Of a stretch of DNA of 64,000 bases, positions 24,667 through 34,474 are shown in pieces. Location of the stretch: the NCBI RefSeq assembly GCF_007994985.1, contig NZ_VOQF01000007.1, forward strand, positions 310,001-374,000. The letters run 5' to 3'. The position numbers were made by a program, and so were the translations under genes. Within the stretch, counting starts at the first letter, position 1; each line of letters begins with the position of its first letter. Source of the DNA: Metabacillus litoralis (GTDB taxonomy: Bacteria > Bacillota > Bacilli > Bacillales > Bacillaceae). The notes beneath the pieces were generated by a model. It worked only from the letters and a program-made list of their open reading frames with translations. It searched no databases and was not told the origin of the DNA.

Positions 24667-25782
24667 TTGAAAGACCAACGTATAGAACAATTGGCTAAAA
24701 ATCTAATTAACTACTCAATTCAACTTCAAAAAGGTGAGAAAGTACTTATTGAAAATTTTGGGTTACAAAAGGAATTAGTTTCCGCTCTTGTAAATGAAGC
24801 ATACAAAGCTGGTGGTTTCCCGTTTGTTTCTATAAAAGATCATCAAATTGATCGAGCACTTCTAATGGGTGGACAAGAAGAGCAATATAACATGATGGCT
24901 GATTTTGAGGCCGAGGTTATGAAGAATATGGACGCTTATATTGGGTTAAGAGCTGGTAATAATATCAATGAATTCGCTGATGTGCCTGATGAAAAAATGA
25001 GACTGCAAGGTAAGACAGTTGGACAAAAGGTTCATCGAGAAATTAGGGTTCCAAACACACGATGGGTAGTATTAAGATATCCTACATCATCAATGGCTCA
25101 GTTAGCTAAAATGAGCACCGAGCAATTTGAAGATTTCTATTTTAATGTATGTAATTTGGATTATAGTAAAATGGACAAAGCAATGGATGCACTCGTTACA
25201 CTCATGAATAAAACAGATAAAGTTAGATTAACTGGTGTCAATACAGACATTACTTTCTCAATAAAAGATATACCTTCAATAAAATGCTCTGGTCAAATGA
25301 ATATACCCGATGGAGAAGTGTATACAGCTCCTGTTCGGGATTCTGTTAATGGAAAAATTACATATAATACACCATCACCCTATAACGGGTTTACATTCGA
25401 GAATGTTCAATTAACATTTAAAGATGGAAAAATTATTGATGCAGCAGCAAATGATACAGATCGTATTAATAAAATCTTTGATACCGATGAAGGTGCTAGA
25501 TATATTGGGGAATTTGCGATAGGTGTTAATCCATATATTTTACATCCAATGCAGGATATATTATTTGACGAAAAAATCGATGGTAGCTTCCACTTTACAC
25601 CTGGACAAGCCTATGATGATGCTTACAATGGTAATAAATCAAACATCCACTGGGATATGGTTATGATTCAACGACCTGAATACGGTGGAGGAGAAATCTA
25701 TTTTGATGACGTGCTTATTCGTAAAGATGGTCGCTTTGTCATTGATGAACTTAATGATTTAAATCCAGAAAACTTGAAATAA
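24667..25782 (+). CDS. M29-family (AmpS-type) metallo-aminopeptidase
   Basis: 371 residues. It is a cytosolic dinuclear metal aminopeptidase of the AmpS/PepS family. C-terminal metal and catalytic elements are recognisable: GSFHFTPGQAY with a His ligand and Tyr, and IHWDMVMI with the HxD pair. The frame extends upstream to an ATG at 24634, but GGAGG lies within that extension and points to the TTG at 24667, giving the start MKDQRIEQLAKNLI. It is shorter than the 410-residue AmpS group, and I see no missing block that would explain this, so it may be a separate subfamily. Followed by a bidirectional terminator. Confidence 0.85.
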   Translation: MKDQRIEQLAKNLINYSIQLQKGEKVLIENFGLQKELVSALVNEAYKAGGFPFVSIKDHQIDRALLMGGQEEQYNMMADFEAEVMKNMDAYIGLRAGNNINEFADVPDEKMRLQGKTVGQKVHREIRVPNTRWVVLRYPTSSMAQLAKMSTEQFEDFYFNVCNLDYSKMDKAMDALVTLMNKTDKVRLTGVNTDITFSIKDIPSIKCSGQMNIPDGEVYTAPVRDSVNGKITYNTPSPYNGFTFENVQLTFKDGKIIDAAANDTDRINKIFDTDEGARYIGEFAIGVNPYILHPMQDILFDEKIDGSFHFTPGQAYDDAYNGNKSNIHWDMVMIQRPEYGGGEIYFDDVLIRKDGRFVIDELNDLNPENLK

Positions 25783-25822
25783 CTAGTAAATCAATTAATA
25801 AGAAAGAAATTATGTGAAAATT

Positions 25823-25883
25823 AAAAAGCTGACATCTAAAGATGGATTACAACAATCCACTTCCTGATGTCAGCTTTTTTTAT
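25823..25883. terminator. bidirectional terminator between the aminopeptidase gene and murC
   Basis: AAAAAGCTGACATC pairs with GATGTCAGCTTTTT, with a structured inner loop holding GGATT and AATCC. T runs lie on both strands. Confidence 0.85.
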
Positions 25884-25890
25884 TATAAGG

Positions 25891-27189
25891 TTATACTAAA
25901 ACCTTTTCATATGCTTGTTGATATTTTTGAATATCTCCTGCACCCATGAACACTAAGACTGCAGAATCATGCTCCTTAAGGACAGTAGTATCTTCTTCAT
26001 TAATTAAATGAGAATTATCAATTTTATTTAGTAAATGATCAATTGAAAGTTTCCCTACATTTTCTCTTGCAGAACCAAATATATCACATAAATAAATATG
26101 ATCGGCTCTTTGTAAGCTTTCAGCGAATTCACCTAAAAATGATTGTGTTCTCGTAAAGGTATGAGGCTGGAATACAGCTACAATTTCACGATCTGGATAT
26201 TTCTGTCTTGCTGCATCTATTGTTGCATTAATTTCAGTCGGATGATGTGCATAATCATCAATCAAAATTTGATCACCGATTTTTTTCTCATTAAAACGGC
26301 GTTTAACACCTTCAAATGTTTGCAATCTTTGCTGAATAATTTCTACATCGATATCTTCATAATGACATAATGCAATAACAGATAAAGCGTTTAACACACT
26401 ATGGTCACCATATGATGTAATCTTAAAGTTTGCATAAAAAGTGTTTCGAACAAAAACATCAAAGGAAGTTCCTTCAGTAGACTTTACAACATTTCTAGCT
26501 TGAAAATCATTTTCATCACCAAAACCATAATATACTACTGGCACCTTGGCTTGGATTTGTTGAAGTTGCTCGTCATCTCCACAAGCAATAATACCTTTTT
26601 TTACTTTAAGTGCCATTTCTTGAAATGCACTAAAAACATCTTCTATGTTTGTAAAATAATCCGGATGATCAAAATCGATATTTGTCATAATTGCGTAATC
26701 CGGGTTATACGAAAGAAAATGTCTGCGATATTCACAAGCTTCAAAAACAAAATATTTGCTATTAGGTACACCACTGCCTGTTCCATCACCAATTAAAAAT
26801 GAACTAGGCTCTGCACCTTTTATAACATGTGATAGCAATCCTGTTGTAGAAGTTTTCCCATGAACACCAGTTATTGCCACACTCGTATATCTTTGAATAA
26901 AGTCGCCAAGAAAACGGTGATAGCGAATAACAGGCAGCCCTAAATTAACTGCTTCAACAATCTCTTCATGTGTATCTGCATAGGCATTTCCTGCGATAAT
27001 GGTCAAGCCTTCTTTAATATTTTCTTTGGCAAAGGGTAATATTTTAATGTTACGTGCTTCAAGGGCTTTTTCTGTAAATACATGTTTCTCTATATCTGAT
27101 CCTTGAACTTCATAATTCATATCGTGTAAAATTTGTGCTAAGGCACTCATACCAGTACCCTTAATTCCAACAAAATGATAAACAGTCAT
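25891..27189 (-). CDS. murC: UDP-N-acetylmuramate--L-alanine ligase
   Basis: 432 residues. It adds L-alanine to UDP-MurNAc, the first peptide step of peptidoglycan precursor synthesis, in the cytoplasm. The N-terminal nucleotide-binding [12 protein letters not shown] (residues 8-19), the ATP P-loop [10 protein letters not shown] near 108 and the central [12 protein letters not shown] block are intact. The frame begins at 27207, but GGAGG eight bases upstream favours the ATG at 27189 with the conserved start MTVYHFVG. It lies between the unknown 209-residue gene and the aminopeptidase gene. Confidence 0.97.
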   Translation of the reverse strand: MTVYHFVGIKGTGMSALAQILHDMNYEVQGSDIEKHVFTEKALEARNIKILPFAKENIKEGLTIIAGNAYADTHEEIVEAVNLGLPVIRYHRFLGDFIQRYTSVAITGVHGKTSTTGLLSHVIKGAEPSSFLIGDGTGSGVPNSKYFVFEACEYRRHFLSYNPDYAIMTNIDFDHPDYFTNIEDVFSAFQEMALKVKKGIIACGDDEQLQQIQAKVPVVYYGFGDENDFQARNVVKSTEGTSFDVFVRNTFYANFKITSYGDHSVLNALSVIALCHYEDIDVEIIQQRLQTFEGVKRRFNEKKIGDQILIDDYAHHPTEINATIDAARQKYPDREIVAVFQPHTFTRTQSFLGEFAESLQRADHIYLCDIFGSARENVGKLSIDHLLNKIDNSHLINEEDTTVLKEHDSAVLVFMGAGDIQKYQQAYEKVLV

Positions 27190-27385
27190 AATTAGAACCT
27201 CCAACAAACGTCTATCTGATGACAGTATATGACGCTCATCTTGATTTGCAACTCATCTATATCAATCCACAAAAATTAGCTAATTGCTTCAGAATATATA
27301 CATATGTAATCAGCTTACGAAAATATATTATATCATCAGCTTTACATAAAGACCATGAAAATCCTTCAATTATCATGGTGAAATC

Positions 27386-28015
27386 TTATACCCAAGTATA
27401 TTTTATGGAATATTTCTTTAAAAATGTACGCCAGTTTTCTTCAGATTTCTCAATATCCTTTAAAAGCCTGTTAATAACCTCTGTATCTCTTTGTACATAT
27501 ACCTCACTAATACATAATAGCTGGTCATAGATCGGAATCGTTCGAATAAAAATATTTTCTTTCTCTTTAATATCTCTACTCTTATTTAGTAATTTGATAT
27601 TTATTTCAACTACTTCTTTTGTAAGTAATTTCTCTGCATGTATATGATCATTATTTACTTTTATTACTCTAAATGGTTCAAGTACACAAGCCATAAAAAG
27701 GGCATGAATAACCGAATGTAAAGGATGTAACTTACTAGTTTGCGAACTCACATAAGACTGATAAATTGTTAAACCTTTTAATGTTAAATAATCAAACGTA
27801 AACCAATCACGAAAAAGCAATTCCTGATCATCCGTAAATTCAATAGTCTTAATACTATTTTTATTTCGGAAAATATGCTTAGCCTTTACTTTTTCGCGAA
27901 TATTTACTTTTCGATTAACAAAATAATGCAGTTCGCCAATATGCTGAGCTGCAAAAGTGATCAAACGATCTTCCTTTTCCTGACGAATTAATTTTAAATC
28001 AACTATTTTATCCAT
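27386..28015 (-). CDS. conserved-looking protein of unknown function between sftA and murC
   Basis: 209 residues; I do not recognise the family. It is soluble and basic, with no signal peptide or membrane helix. The middle (about 70-125) has WFTFDYLTLKGLTIYQSYV and LHPLHSVIHALFMACVLEPF. The C-terminal part is charged and ends ENWRTFLKKYSIKYTWV. The ATG at 28015 has GAGG 12 bases upstream, a weak spacing. Codon use matches its neighbours and the frame is open throughout, so it is likely real. It is co-directional with sftA and murC, but gaps of 126 and 196 bp on either side leave operon membership open. Confidence 0.7.
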   Translation of the reverse strand: MDKIVDLKLIRQEKEDRLITFAAQHIGELHYFVNRKVNIREKVKAKHIFRNKNSIKTIEFTDDQELLFRDWFTFDYLTLKGLTIYQSYVSSQTSKLHPLHSVIHALFMACVLEPFRVIKVNNDHIHAEKLLTKEVVEINIKLLNKSRDIKEKENIFIRTIPIYDQLLCISEVYVQRDTEVINRLLKDIEKSEENWRTFLKKYSIKYTWV

Positions 28016-28141
28016 GCAATGAAACTAACCTCTACTTTTTCTCGTATCATACCATTTCTTTAAAGCTCTGTTAATTACTTTACAATTTTTGCTTTTAAAA
28101 ATTGTTTTTTAATTATTGATAGTATTTTTAAGTAGTACTAT

Positions 28142-30673
28142 TTAAAAAGTACTGCTCTCCTGTATCGCGTCTAAATCTTCTTCGGAAATAAGAATATCTC
28201 TTGGTTTACTACCACGATTTTCAGATACAATACCTTGCTCTTCCATCATGTCAATTAACCTGGCTGCACGATTATAACCAACTCGAAAGCGTCTTTGAAG
28301 ACTTGATGTCGAAGCTCCACCTTGATTCACGACAAACTCACACGCCTCAACAAATAACTCATCTTCTTCAGATTGAATTGTTGCCTTTTTCACTAACTCA
28401 TCTTGATGAAATAGATAGTCTGGCTTTGCTTGTAGTTTAACATGTTTAACAACTCTTTCAATTTCTTCATCAGAAACAAAGGTCCCTTGAAGTCTCACAG
28501 CTTTAGAAGACCCGTTTTCTAAAAATAGCATATCTCCTTTTCCTAATAGTTTTTCAGCTCCACTAACATCAATTATTGTCCTTGAGTCTACCTGTGAAGA
28601 AACAGAAAAGGCTATTCTAGTTGGGATATTTGCCTTAATTAAACCAGTGATAACATCTACAGATGGACGCTGTGTTGCAACAATTAAGTGAATTCCACAT
28701 GCACGAGCCTTTTGGGCAATACGACAAATTGATTCTTCTACATCATTAGGTGCAACCATCATTAAATCCGCTAATTCATCGATAATAATAACTAAGTATG
28801 GAAGATGTTCACCTTGCTTATGTTCTTTAACAAGCTGGTTATATCTCGTAATTTCTCTTGTTCCAGAATGAGCAAATAATTCATATCGTCTTTCCATTTC
28901 TTCAACCGCCCATTTCAATGCGGCTGTTGCAGCTTTCACATCTGTTATAACAGGACTAACTAAATGTGGTATGTCATTATATGGTGCCAATTCGACCATT
29001 TTTGGATCAATTAACATGAGTTTAACATCATGTGGTGCAGCTTTATAAAGTAAGCTAACTAAGATCGTATTAATACATACACTCTTACCTGAGCCTGTAG
29101 CACCTGCAATTAATCCATGTGGCATTTTCTTAAGATCAGTAACTGCCGGCTGTCCAGAAATGTCTAAACCTAAGACAGCATTCATCGGAGAAGGATTATT
29201 ACGAAATTCTTGACTTCTTAAAATTTCACGCAGAAAAACCATCTTACTTACTTTATTTGGAACTTCAATTCCTATCGTATTTTTACCTGGTATGGGCGCT
29301 TCGATTCTTATATCTTTTGCAGACAAGCTTAATTTAATGTCATCACTTAGATTGGTTACTTTACTCACTTTTACTCCTGGCTCAGGATGTACTTCAAAGC
29401 GAGTAACTGCCGGACCTTGTGTAACATTTACTACACTTGCACGCACATTAAAGTTTGTTAATGTAAGATCTAGTAATTCTTTTTGTGATTCAAGCCATGT
29501 ATTATCTTCTGTTAATTCTTGTGTCGGAACATTTAAGTAAGAAAGTAAGGGAAATTGATAACTGTCTTCGTTTTTTTCTTTACCATGAATACGCTGTTTA
29601 TCTCTTCCTAGCATCATTACATTAAAAGGATGTGAACTTTTTCTACTTTCCTTCTGTTGTGGAATAGCTTGGATGTGTTCAACTTTACCTTCATTTGGTT
29701 GATCCAAAATGACATTAGCTTCTTTTTCTTTATTATTATCAGTTAATTTATCTTCCTTAAACGACACTGAATTCGTATGACTACTTTCAATTTCTTGATG
29801 TTTAACCACATCTTCTTCAGTATCAAGGCTAGGTGAATTAGATTCAGATAATAAGTTATCTTTTATACTTTGATCACCAATTGGTTGAACTTCAGATTTG
29901 AGAAGTTGCTGAAGAACCTCATCCTCCACATCTCCATTTGTTTCGTTATTTATTATTGTATCGTTATCCTCATCGTCGAAAAGCTCTATATTACGTTCTT
30001 CTAAAATGTAGTTGTTATCTCTAAAACTAGATTCAGCATATTCAGATTCCTCAATTTCCGTTTCACTTTGATATGAACTTTCTTGTATCTCTTTATTTTT
30101 TGAAGAAGAACTGATTTCAAACTCTGCTTCTTCATTACTATCTTCCATAACCTCTTCATGTTGTCTACTGAATAAATGAACTTTTTCCTCATTCGCTTTT
30201 TCCGTTACAATTCGTGAAGAATTAGGATACCTTATATGATCTGTTTGAAATCCATATATCGGAGATGGTGTTGACGTCGGGTGGAAAGGTTTTTTCATTT
30301 TCTCAACAACAGGTTTTTTTTCTTCAAATGAAGATTCAGAATAATCAAAGGTTGGTGTAGTTTGCTGCTTTTTGGCTGTTTGTTGAGTCTGGCTCTGATT
30401 ACGAACAGTTCGCTTTGGTCTTTCATCTCTCTCTTTTTTTGTATATGTTTCATCTGGAATAACGGGAAATTTAAAATTACCTTTTGGATATTGGTAAGAT
30501 ACTCTAGCTTCAGCTTTTTGATGATCATTTGATTGTCCTGCAGTCATATTTCGTTCATTAAAAACATTTTTCACATTAATTTGCTCATCATTCTTTAATT
30601 CATCAACTGTTCTATTAAATTCTTTTTCATCATCACCTAAAAAGAAGGTTACTAGTTTTTTTACCCAATTCAT
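28142..30673 (-). CDS. sftA: DNA translocase SftA (YtpS), soluble FtsK/SpoIIIE family
   Basis: 843 residues. It is an ATP-driven double-stranded DNA pump that clears chromosome from the division septum. The N-terminal 350 residues are acidic and low-complexity, with no membrane helices, which distinguishes SftA from SpoIIIE. The motor has Walker A IAGATGSGKSVCIN near 510 and Walker B LVIIIDELADLMM near 615. The C-terminal gamma winged helix (about 770-835, STSSLQRRFRVGYNRAARLI) reads polarity sequences. A GTG at 30682 is part of the AAAGAGTGAT ribosome site, so the ATG at 30673 (MNWVKKLV) is preferred. Confidence 0.95.
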   Translation of the reverse strand: MNWVKKLVTFFLGDDEKEFNRTVDELKNDEQINVKNVFNERNMTAGQSNDHQKAEARVSYQYPKGNFKFPVIPDETYTKKERDERPKRTVRNQSQTQQTAKKQQTTPTFDYSESSFEEKKPVVEKMKKPFHPTSTPSPIYGFQTDHIRYPNSSRIVTEKANEEKVHLFSRQHEEVMEDSNEEAEFEISSSSKNKEIQESSYQSETEIEESEYAESSFRDNNYILEERNIELFDDEDNDTIINNETNGDVEDEVLQQLLKSEVQPIGDQSIKDNLLSESNSPSLDTEEDVVKHQEIESSHTNSVSFKEDKLTDNNKEKEANVILDQPNEGKVEHIQAIPQQKESRKSSHPFNVMMLGRDKQRIHGKEKNEDSYQFPLLSYLNVPTQELTEDNTWLESQKELLDLTLTNFNVRASVVNVTQGPAVTRFEVHPEPGVKVSKVTNLSDDIKLSLSAKDIRIEAPIPGKNTIGIEVPNKVSKMVFLREILRSQEFRNNPSPMNAVLGLDISGQPAVTDLKKMPHGLIAGATGSGKSVCINTILVSLLYKAAPHDVKLMLIDPKMVELAPYNDIPHLVSPVITDVKAATAALKWAVEEMERRYELFAHSGTREITRYNQLVKEHKQGEHLPYLVIIIDELADLMMVAPNDVEESICRIAQKARACGIHLIVATQRPSVDVITGLIKANIPTRIAFSVSSQVDSRTIIDVSGAEKLLGKGDMLFLENGSSKAVRLQGTFVSDEEIERVVKHVKLQAKPDYLFHQDELVKKATIQSEEDELFVEACEFVVNQGGASTSSLQRRFRVGYNRAARLIDMMEEQGIVSENRGSKPRDILISEEDLDAIQESSTF

Positions 30674-31157
30674 CTTAATCACTCTTTCACATAATTAAAA
30701 ATCGTTGTATATACTACGATTTTGTTAAACCCTATTGAAGTTAAGTAACTTGCCCAGAAACATACCACAAGTTTCTGTAACTTCACTTATTACTCTCATA
30801 AATTAGAATTCATTCTCGTAGAACCGATTTTTACTTTCGAATTTCAATTTATATATCCTAATAGAACATATAATCCTACTTACTATTGTATCAATAAATG
30901 TCATGTTTTGTAGATAAGAAAAAAATCTACTGTTATTTTTTTATTAGTCAATGTTCATAACTAACTAGTAGATCCTTGTGAGACACTAGCAACCGGTAAA
31001 ATAGAAAAAAGAGGATAGCTCACAATGTACATGCATGAGCTACCTCTTTTATTTTCACTAAACTTATTAATAAAAAGCTAACAGAAAAATTCTTGCTATA
31101 ATATACCATTCGTTATTAATCCTTTTCTTGTTGGGGTTCAGGTCGTAAAAGGATAGA
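30674..31157. other. intergenic region between ytpQ and sftA, where ytpR would be expected
   Basis: About 480 bp with no gene. In B. subtilis ytpR (a tRNA-binding-domain protein) lies here, but no trace is readable in any frame. It holds the sftA promoter region and one hairpin at 31005-31052. Confidence 0.5.
31005..31052 (-). terminator. putative terminator downstream of ytpQ
   Basis: AGAGG and TAGCTCA (with one bulged A) pair with TGAGCTA and CCTCT, flanked by A and T runs on both sides. It lies 106 bp past the ytpQ stop. Confidence 0.65.
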
Positions 31158-31964
31158 TTAGTTAGTGTGTGGTTTATTTTTACCTAATATAAAGATAGGC
31201 TCAAGCTTCTTTTCTTCATATAAAAATGATAGAGCGGTAATTGGAATTGTCCCACTTGCAAAGAAACTCATAGTTAACTGAGCTAATATATCATAACCAG
31301 TGTCATTTCTTATATCAACAATAAGAAGTACATCTTGATGTGGTACAGCTACAGCCATTTGACCTTCAATTTTCTCTTCAAAAGACTGCAGAAGGTTTTC
31401 ATTTAAAATTCTACTTGCATCATATCCATCATTTGCATTAAGGAAATAAAAAACATTACCTGCAACAACATCTTCTTTAACACTTGTCTTTAATGATCTA
31501 ACATTAAACAAGGCAATTTCTTTAAGTTGTTCTTTAGTCCAACCTTCTTTTTCCATCATTTTCTCATCGATTAAACGATACGTTTTTCCAAGGTCTAGTG
31601 CATAATAAATTCTTGTTTCCGCTGTATGCTCACTATAAAACAATTTAATTCCTTCATTACTTTCTGATGGAAAGGATGTTGAACGAATAACAGGATAAAT
31701 CGATCTTTCTTTTCCTGTTATCTCCTGCTCCTCATTCATAACAGTAAGTGCTTCTTTTACATAATACACAACCTCATCAATTGCTTGTTCCTTTGTGTTT
31801 TCCCATTTTGCAATGATTCTTGGTAAAGTTAATGTAACACCTTTATTTGACTGAGAATCCTCAACTCTTAAAGTATCTTTTTCACGATCATAATTGAATT
31901 GCCATTCGGACTTATTTAGCTTCTCCTTAAGCATCTCAACTAACTTTCTAGAAGTCATCTTCAA
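31158..31964 (-). CDS. ytpQ: DUF1444 protein YtpQ
   Basis: 268 residues with no membrane segment, so cytosolic. It belongs to the DUF1444/YtpQ family of unknown function. Recognisable features are the start [16 protein letters not shown], the central [10 protein letters not shown] and the C-terminal [17 protein letters not shown] and [11 protein letters not shown]. The start is a TTG (31964) with GGAGG ten bases upstream; the ATG two codons later would be 16 bases away. In B. subtilis it is grouped with ytpP and ytpR. Here ytpP is upstream across about 280 bp of AT-rich DNA, and ytpR is missing. Confidence 0.85.
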   Translation of the reverse strand: MKMTSRKLVEMLKEKLNKSEWQFNYDREKDTLRVEDSQSNKGVTLTLPRIIAKWENTKEQAIDEVVYYVKEALTVMNEEQEITGKERSIYPVIRSTSFPSESNEGIKLFYSEHTAETRIYYALDLGKTYRLIDEKMMEKEGWTKEQLKEIALFNVRSLKTSVKEDVVAGNVFYFLNANDGYDASRILNENLLQSFEEKIEGQMAVAVPHQDVLLIVDIRNDTGYDILAQLTMSFFASGTIPITALSFLYEEKKLEPIFILGKNKPHTN

Positions 31965-32245
31965 TTTTCATTTTCCTCCTCTTTAGAAAAGCAAAAGTGT
32001 CTTGCTCATCGCCATACAAACTATAGGAGCATCGACTAAGATAAAGGAAACACAGTAAGCAAAGCGAACGATGTTAACTTATCATAGGGAGATGATCTGG
32101 AGTTTTATTGGCAATTGCTGCTGAAGCTAGACACTAATACAAAATTTAATACTTTTAGATCTTACTAGCAAAGTGCTTAGCACCTAGTTATCAATATCAT
32201 GTATGAATAATTTGTTTTTTTAAACTAGTTGTTTTTTAAAAAAAT

Positions 32246-32563
32246 TTAATTATGAATCGTATCAATAAATTCTTGAATTTGTTTCTTTTTTTTTCTATCC
32301 TTATTAACAAATCGACCAGCTTCTTTTCCTTGATTAAATGCAACGAAGCTAGGAATTCCATAAACATCTAGTTCTTGACAAAGCTCAATATATTCATCAC
32401 GATCAACATAGTAGAATGTAAATTCAGTATTTTCCTGTTCTAATTCTGGTAAAATTGGTTCTATGATTCGGCAATCAGGACACCAATCAGCTGAAAACAT
32501 TAAAATAGTATTCTTCTCCTGTATAACATTCTTATATTCTTCAATAGATTGTAATTTCTTCAT
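32246..32563 (-). CDS. ytpP: thioredoxin-like protein YtpP
   Basis: 105 residues with a single thioredoxin fold. The redox site is WCPDC (FSADWCPDCRIIEP, near residues 27-31), and the cis-proline loop YGIPSFVAF follows. It is probably a cytosolic thiol-disulfide oxidoreductase; its partners are unknown. A GTG start five codons upstream coincides with the ribosome site GGAGGG, so the ATG at 32563 is chosen. Co-directional with ytpQ. Confidence 0.9.
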   Translation of the reverse strand: MKKLQSIEEYKNVIQEKNTILMFSADWCPDCRIIEPILPELEQENTEFTFYYVDRDEYIELCQELDVYGIPSFVAFNQGKEAGRFVNKDRKKKKQIQEFIDTIHN

Positions 32564-32742
32564 ATTATTTCCCTCCACATTAGGTTGATTATTAAGGATA
32601 AATTATTCGTTCATTATATCTATATTGTTTAAGGCTATTATCATTATAGTGTATATGATTGCCGATCCTGTTTCCAGTTAACCAACTTGAGATATATCAA
32701 TGAGCTTAGGTTATTAGTATAAATGCTCTGTTTAATCTTATT

Positions 32743-32763
32743 GGTTGATTTCCGTTACAGGCA
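32743..32763 (+). repeat. GTTGATTTCCGTTACAGGC intergenic repeat
   Basis: GGTTGATTTCCGTTACAGGC followed by A. It nearly matches 51971-51991 and is close to 475-497. This is the least degenerate copy in the window. Confidence 0.65.
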
Positions 32764-32802
32764 TCTAAAATCATAGTAAGCTTAACATATTCAATATAAA
32801 AT

Positions 32803-32854
32803 AAAAGTGGATAACACAAAAGCAAAAGTAAGCTCCTTTTGAGTCATCCACTTT
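32803..32854 (-). terminator. terminator of the lipoprotein gene
   Basis: Outer arms AAAGTGGAT and ATCCACTTT, inner arms CAAAAG and CTTTTG, right after the stop codon, followed on the minus strand by a T-rich tract. The inner arm with ACTCAAAAG resembles the terminator at 52058-52141. Confidence 0.75.
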
Positions 32855-32857
32855 AAC

Positions 32858-33361
32858 CTATTTTTTCACTGAATTCACAATTTCCATCATATTTTGTGCA
32901 TCTTCTTCAATGTCACTTTTATTTGTTTCTGTTGTCAACTTAGTACCACCGATACCTACAGTAATCTCATACTGATTTTTCTCAACCTTATCAACAAACA
33001 AATAACCAAATTTTTCTTCGTTTTCGAATGTTTTTAAAATTAAAGGATTTTTATATTGTTTTGACAAAGCTTCATAAGAAACTTGACTATTCGATTTTTC
33101 CTTTAAATTCACAAATAAAATATAGCTTTGTTTCCCTTTTTCAAGTATTACATTATATTTATTAGTTTCTTCTATTTCAAATTTCTCTGGAACATAATAT
33201 GAAAAAAGTTTTGTTTCTTTATTTGGTTTCTTAGGTTTTTCTTCAAAAGCAATTTTTGCCTGATTGACTGTTGTTTTTGATAAATCTTCATCAGATATAT
33301 TACAGCTTGTTAAAGTGAGAATTATAAAAAAACTAAAACATAAGGTAATTAATTTATTCAC
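32858..33361 (-). CDS. predicted lipoprotein of unknown function
   Basis: 167 residues. A type II signal peptide has a basic start MNKL, a hydrophobic core and the lipobox LTSC with Cys20, so the mature protein should be lipid-anchored on the outer membrane face. The mature part has several beta-strand-like stretches (KLFSYYVPEKFEI, KYNVILEKGKQSYILFVNL, YLFVDKVEKNQYEITVGIGG) and looks like a small soluble beta-rich domain. No family is recognised. It starts at a GTG with GAGGGGG upstream. It is alone, with its own terminator. Confidence 0.75.
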   Translation of the reverse strand: MNKLITLCFSFFIILTLTSCNISDEDLSKTTVNQAKIAFEEKPKKPNKETKLFSYYVPEKFEIEETNKYNVILEKGKQSYILFVNLKEKSNSQVSYEALSKQYKNPLILKTFENEEKFGYLFVDKVEKNQYEITVGIGGTKLTTETNKSDIEEDAQNMMEIVNSVKK

Positions 33362-33686
33362 ACCAATCCCCCTCGAAAACTGATAAATGCAAGGATAGGT
33401 TCAAAGGTTTTTTAGCTGCCATTGACCTAAGTATGCGATTATTACATTGCTTTATAGCCTAAAGATAGCTTGCTTTATAAAAAGATTTTACATTAGATAT
33501 TGTTTATAACAAAGAAATGCAAGGAAATACTTATTAAAAAGCAGAAAAATTTAGTTATCGTAAAAAAGAACCTATTTAATAATAACCTTTTTCATAAAAA
33601 CGTGACAAGAGAAAGTATAGGAACAAAACACAATAATGAGTGAAAAATATGTTAATATTGAGTAATATTGATCTAGGAGGGATTTT
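33362..33686. other. intergenic region upstream of ytoQ
   Basis: AT-rich gap of 325 bp between divergent genes. It shows no gene and no clear structured element. Confidence 0.4.
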
Positions 33687-34127
33687 ATGGAATTCATTGT
33701 TTATTTAGCAGGAGAAATACATTCAAACTGGAGAGATCAAATAAAACAAGAAGTATCTAGCAAACAACTTCCATTTCATTTTGTTGGACCTATGGAAAAC
33801 CACGATTTGTCTGACTCTATTGGTGAAAATATACTTGGCAAACAGCCAAACTCTATTATCAAGGATGATATGGCTTCAGGAATTAATAATTTCAGAACAA
33901 GTGTCCTTATGAATAAAGCAGATATCGTAATTGCTTTATTTGGTAAAGAATATAAACAGTGGAATACTGCAATGGATGCAAGCACAGCAATCTCCTTAAA
34001 TAAGCCACTTATTATCATTCGACCTGAACAACTCCACCATCCATTAAAGGAACTATCAAACAAAGCTAATGTAACCGTTGAAAATGTAGAACAAGCACTT
34101 GCTGTACTTTCATATCTAGTAGAATAA
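33687..34127 (+). CDS. ytoQ: YtoQ family protein
   Basis: 146 residues. It is the conserved YtoQ family, with a fold related to nucleoside 2-deoxyribosyltransferases (YLAGEIHSNWRDQI at the start, VGPMENHDLSD, and ADIVIALFGKEYKQWNTAMDA in the middle). Catalytic activity has not been established for the family, so substrate and pathway are unknown. Ribosome site AGGAGGGA seven bases before the ATG. A GC-rich inverted repeat follows the stop codon. Confidence 0.85.
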   Translation: MEFIVYLAGEIHSNWRDQIKQEVSSKQLPFHFVGPMENHDLSDSIGENILGKQPNSIIKDDMASGINNFRTSVLMNKADIVIALFGKEYKQWNTAMDASTAISLNKPLIIIRPEQLHHPLKELSNKANVTVENVEQALAVLSYLVE

Positions 34128-34133
34128 GAATAA

Positions 34134-34170
34134 CACAAGGCGCCGCTTACCAACTCGAGGGCGCCTTGTG
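34134..34170. repeat. perfect GC-rich inverted repeat after ytoQ
   Basis: CACAAGGCGCC and GGCGCCTTGTG, 11 bp perfect, with a 15-nt spacer. No T run follows on either strand, so it is not a standard intrinsic terminator. Confidence 0.7.
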
Positions 34171-34237
34171 CTAGGTACTAAAACTAAGTGGAAATTTAAA
34201 TTCATATAAAGCTGATCGATAGGATTAAAGATAACTC

Positions 34238-34474
34238 TTAAAAAATAATAGGAAACTTTTCCTTCTCATAAAACGTTGAAAACATACAAAATAGAAATAC
34301 AAATTGTTCACCTGTCATATTTTCATCAACCTCAAATAAATAAAAAAAGGCCTCCAAGCTATCTTGATTTAATCCATCGACTTTTTCTAAATCAATCTTC
34401 ATGTATTCTACTTTTTCAAAAACTCTTTCATTCCCATATTCCTGAAATATATCTTTTATTTGATTTTTATACAC
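34238..34474 (-). CDS. small acidic hypothetical protein
   Basis: 78 residues, not recognised. It is acidic with alternating charged and aromatic residues (DSLEAFFYLFEVDENMTGEQFVFLFCMF) and no signal peptide. The GTG start has AAAGGGGTGG nine bases upstream, the main reason to believe the frame. It stands alone between ytoQ and the pha genes. A chance frame cannot be excluded. Confidence 0.5.
   Translation of the reverse strand: MYKNQIKDIFQEYGNERVFEKVEYMKIDLEKVDGLNQDSLEAFFYLFEVDENMTGEQFVFLFCMFSTFYEKEKFPIIF

Noticed and set aside
26500-26796. 98-codon open frame antisense to murC
   Set aside because: No ribosome site, low-complexity composition and full overlap with murC.
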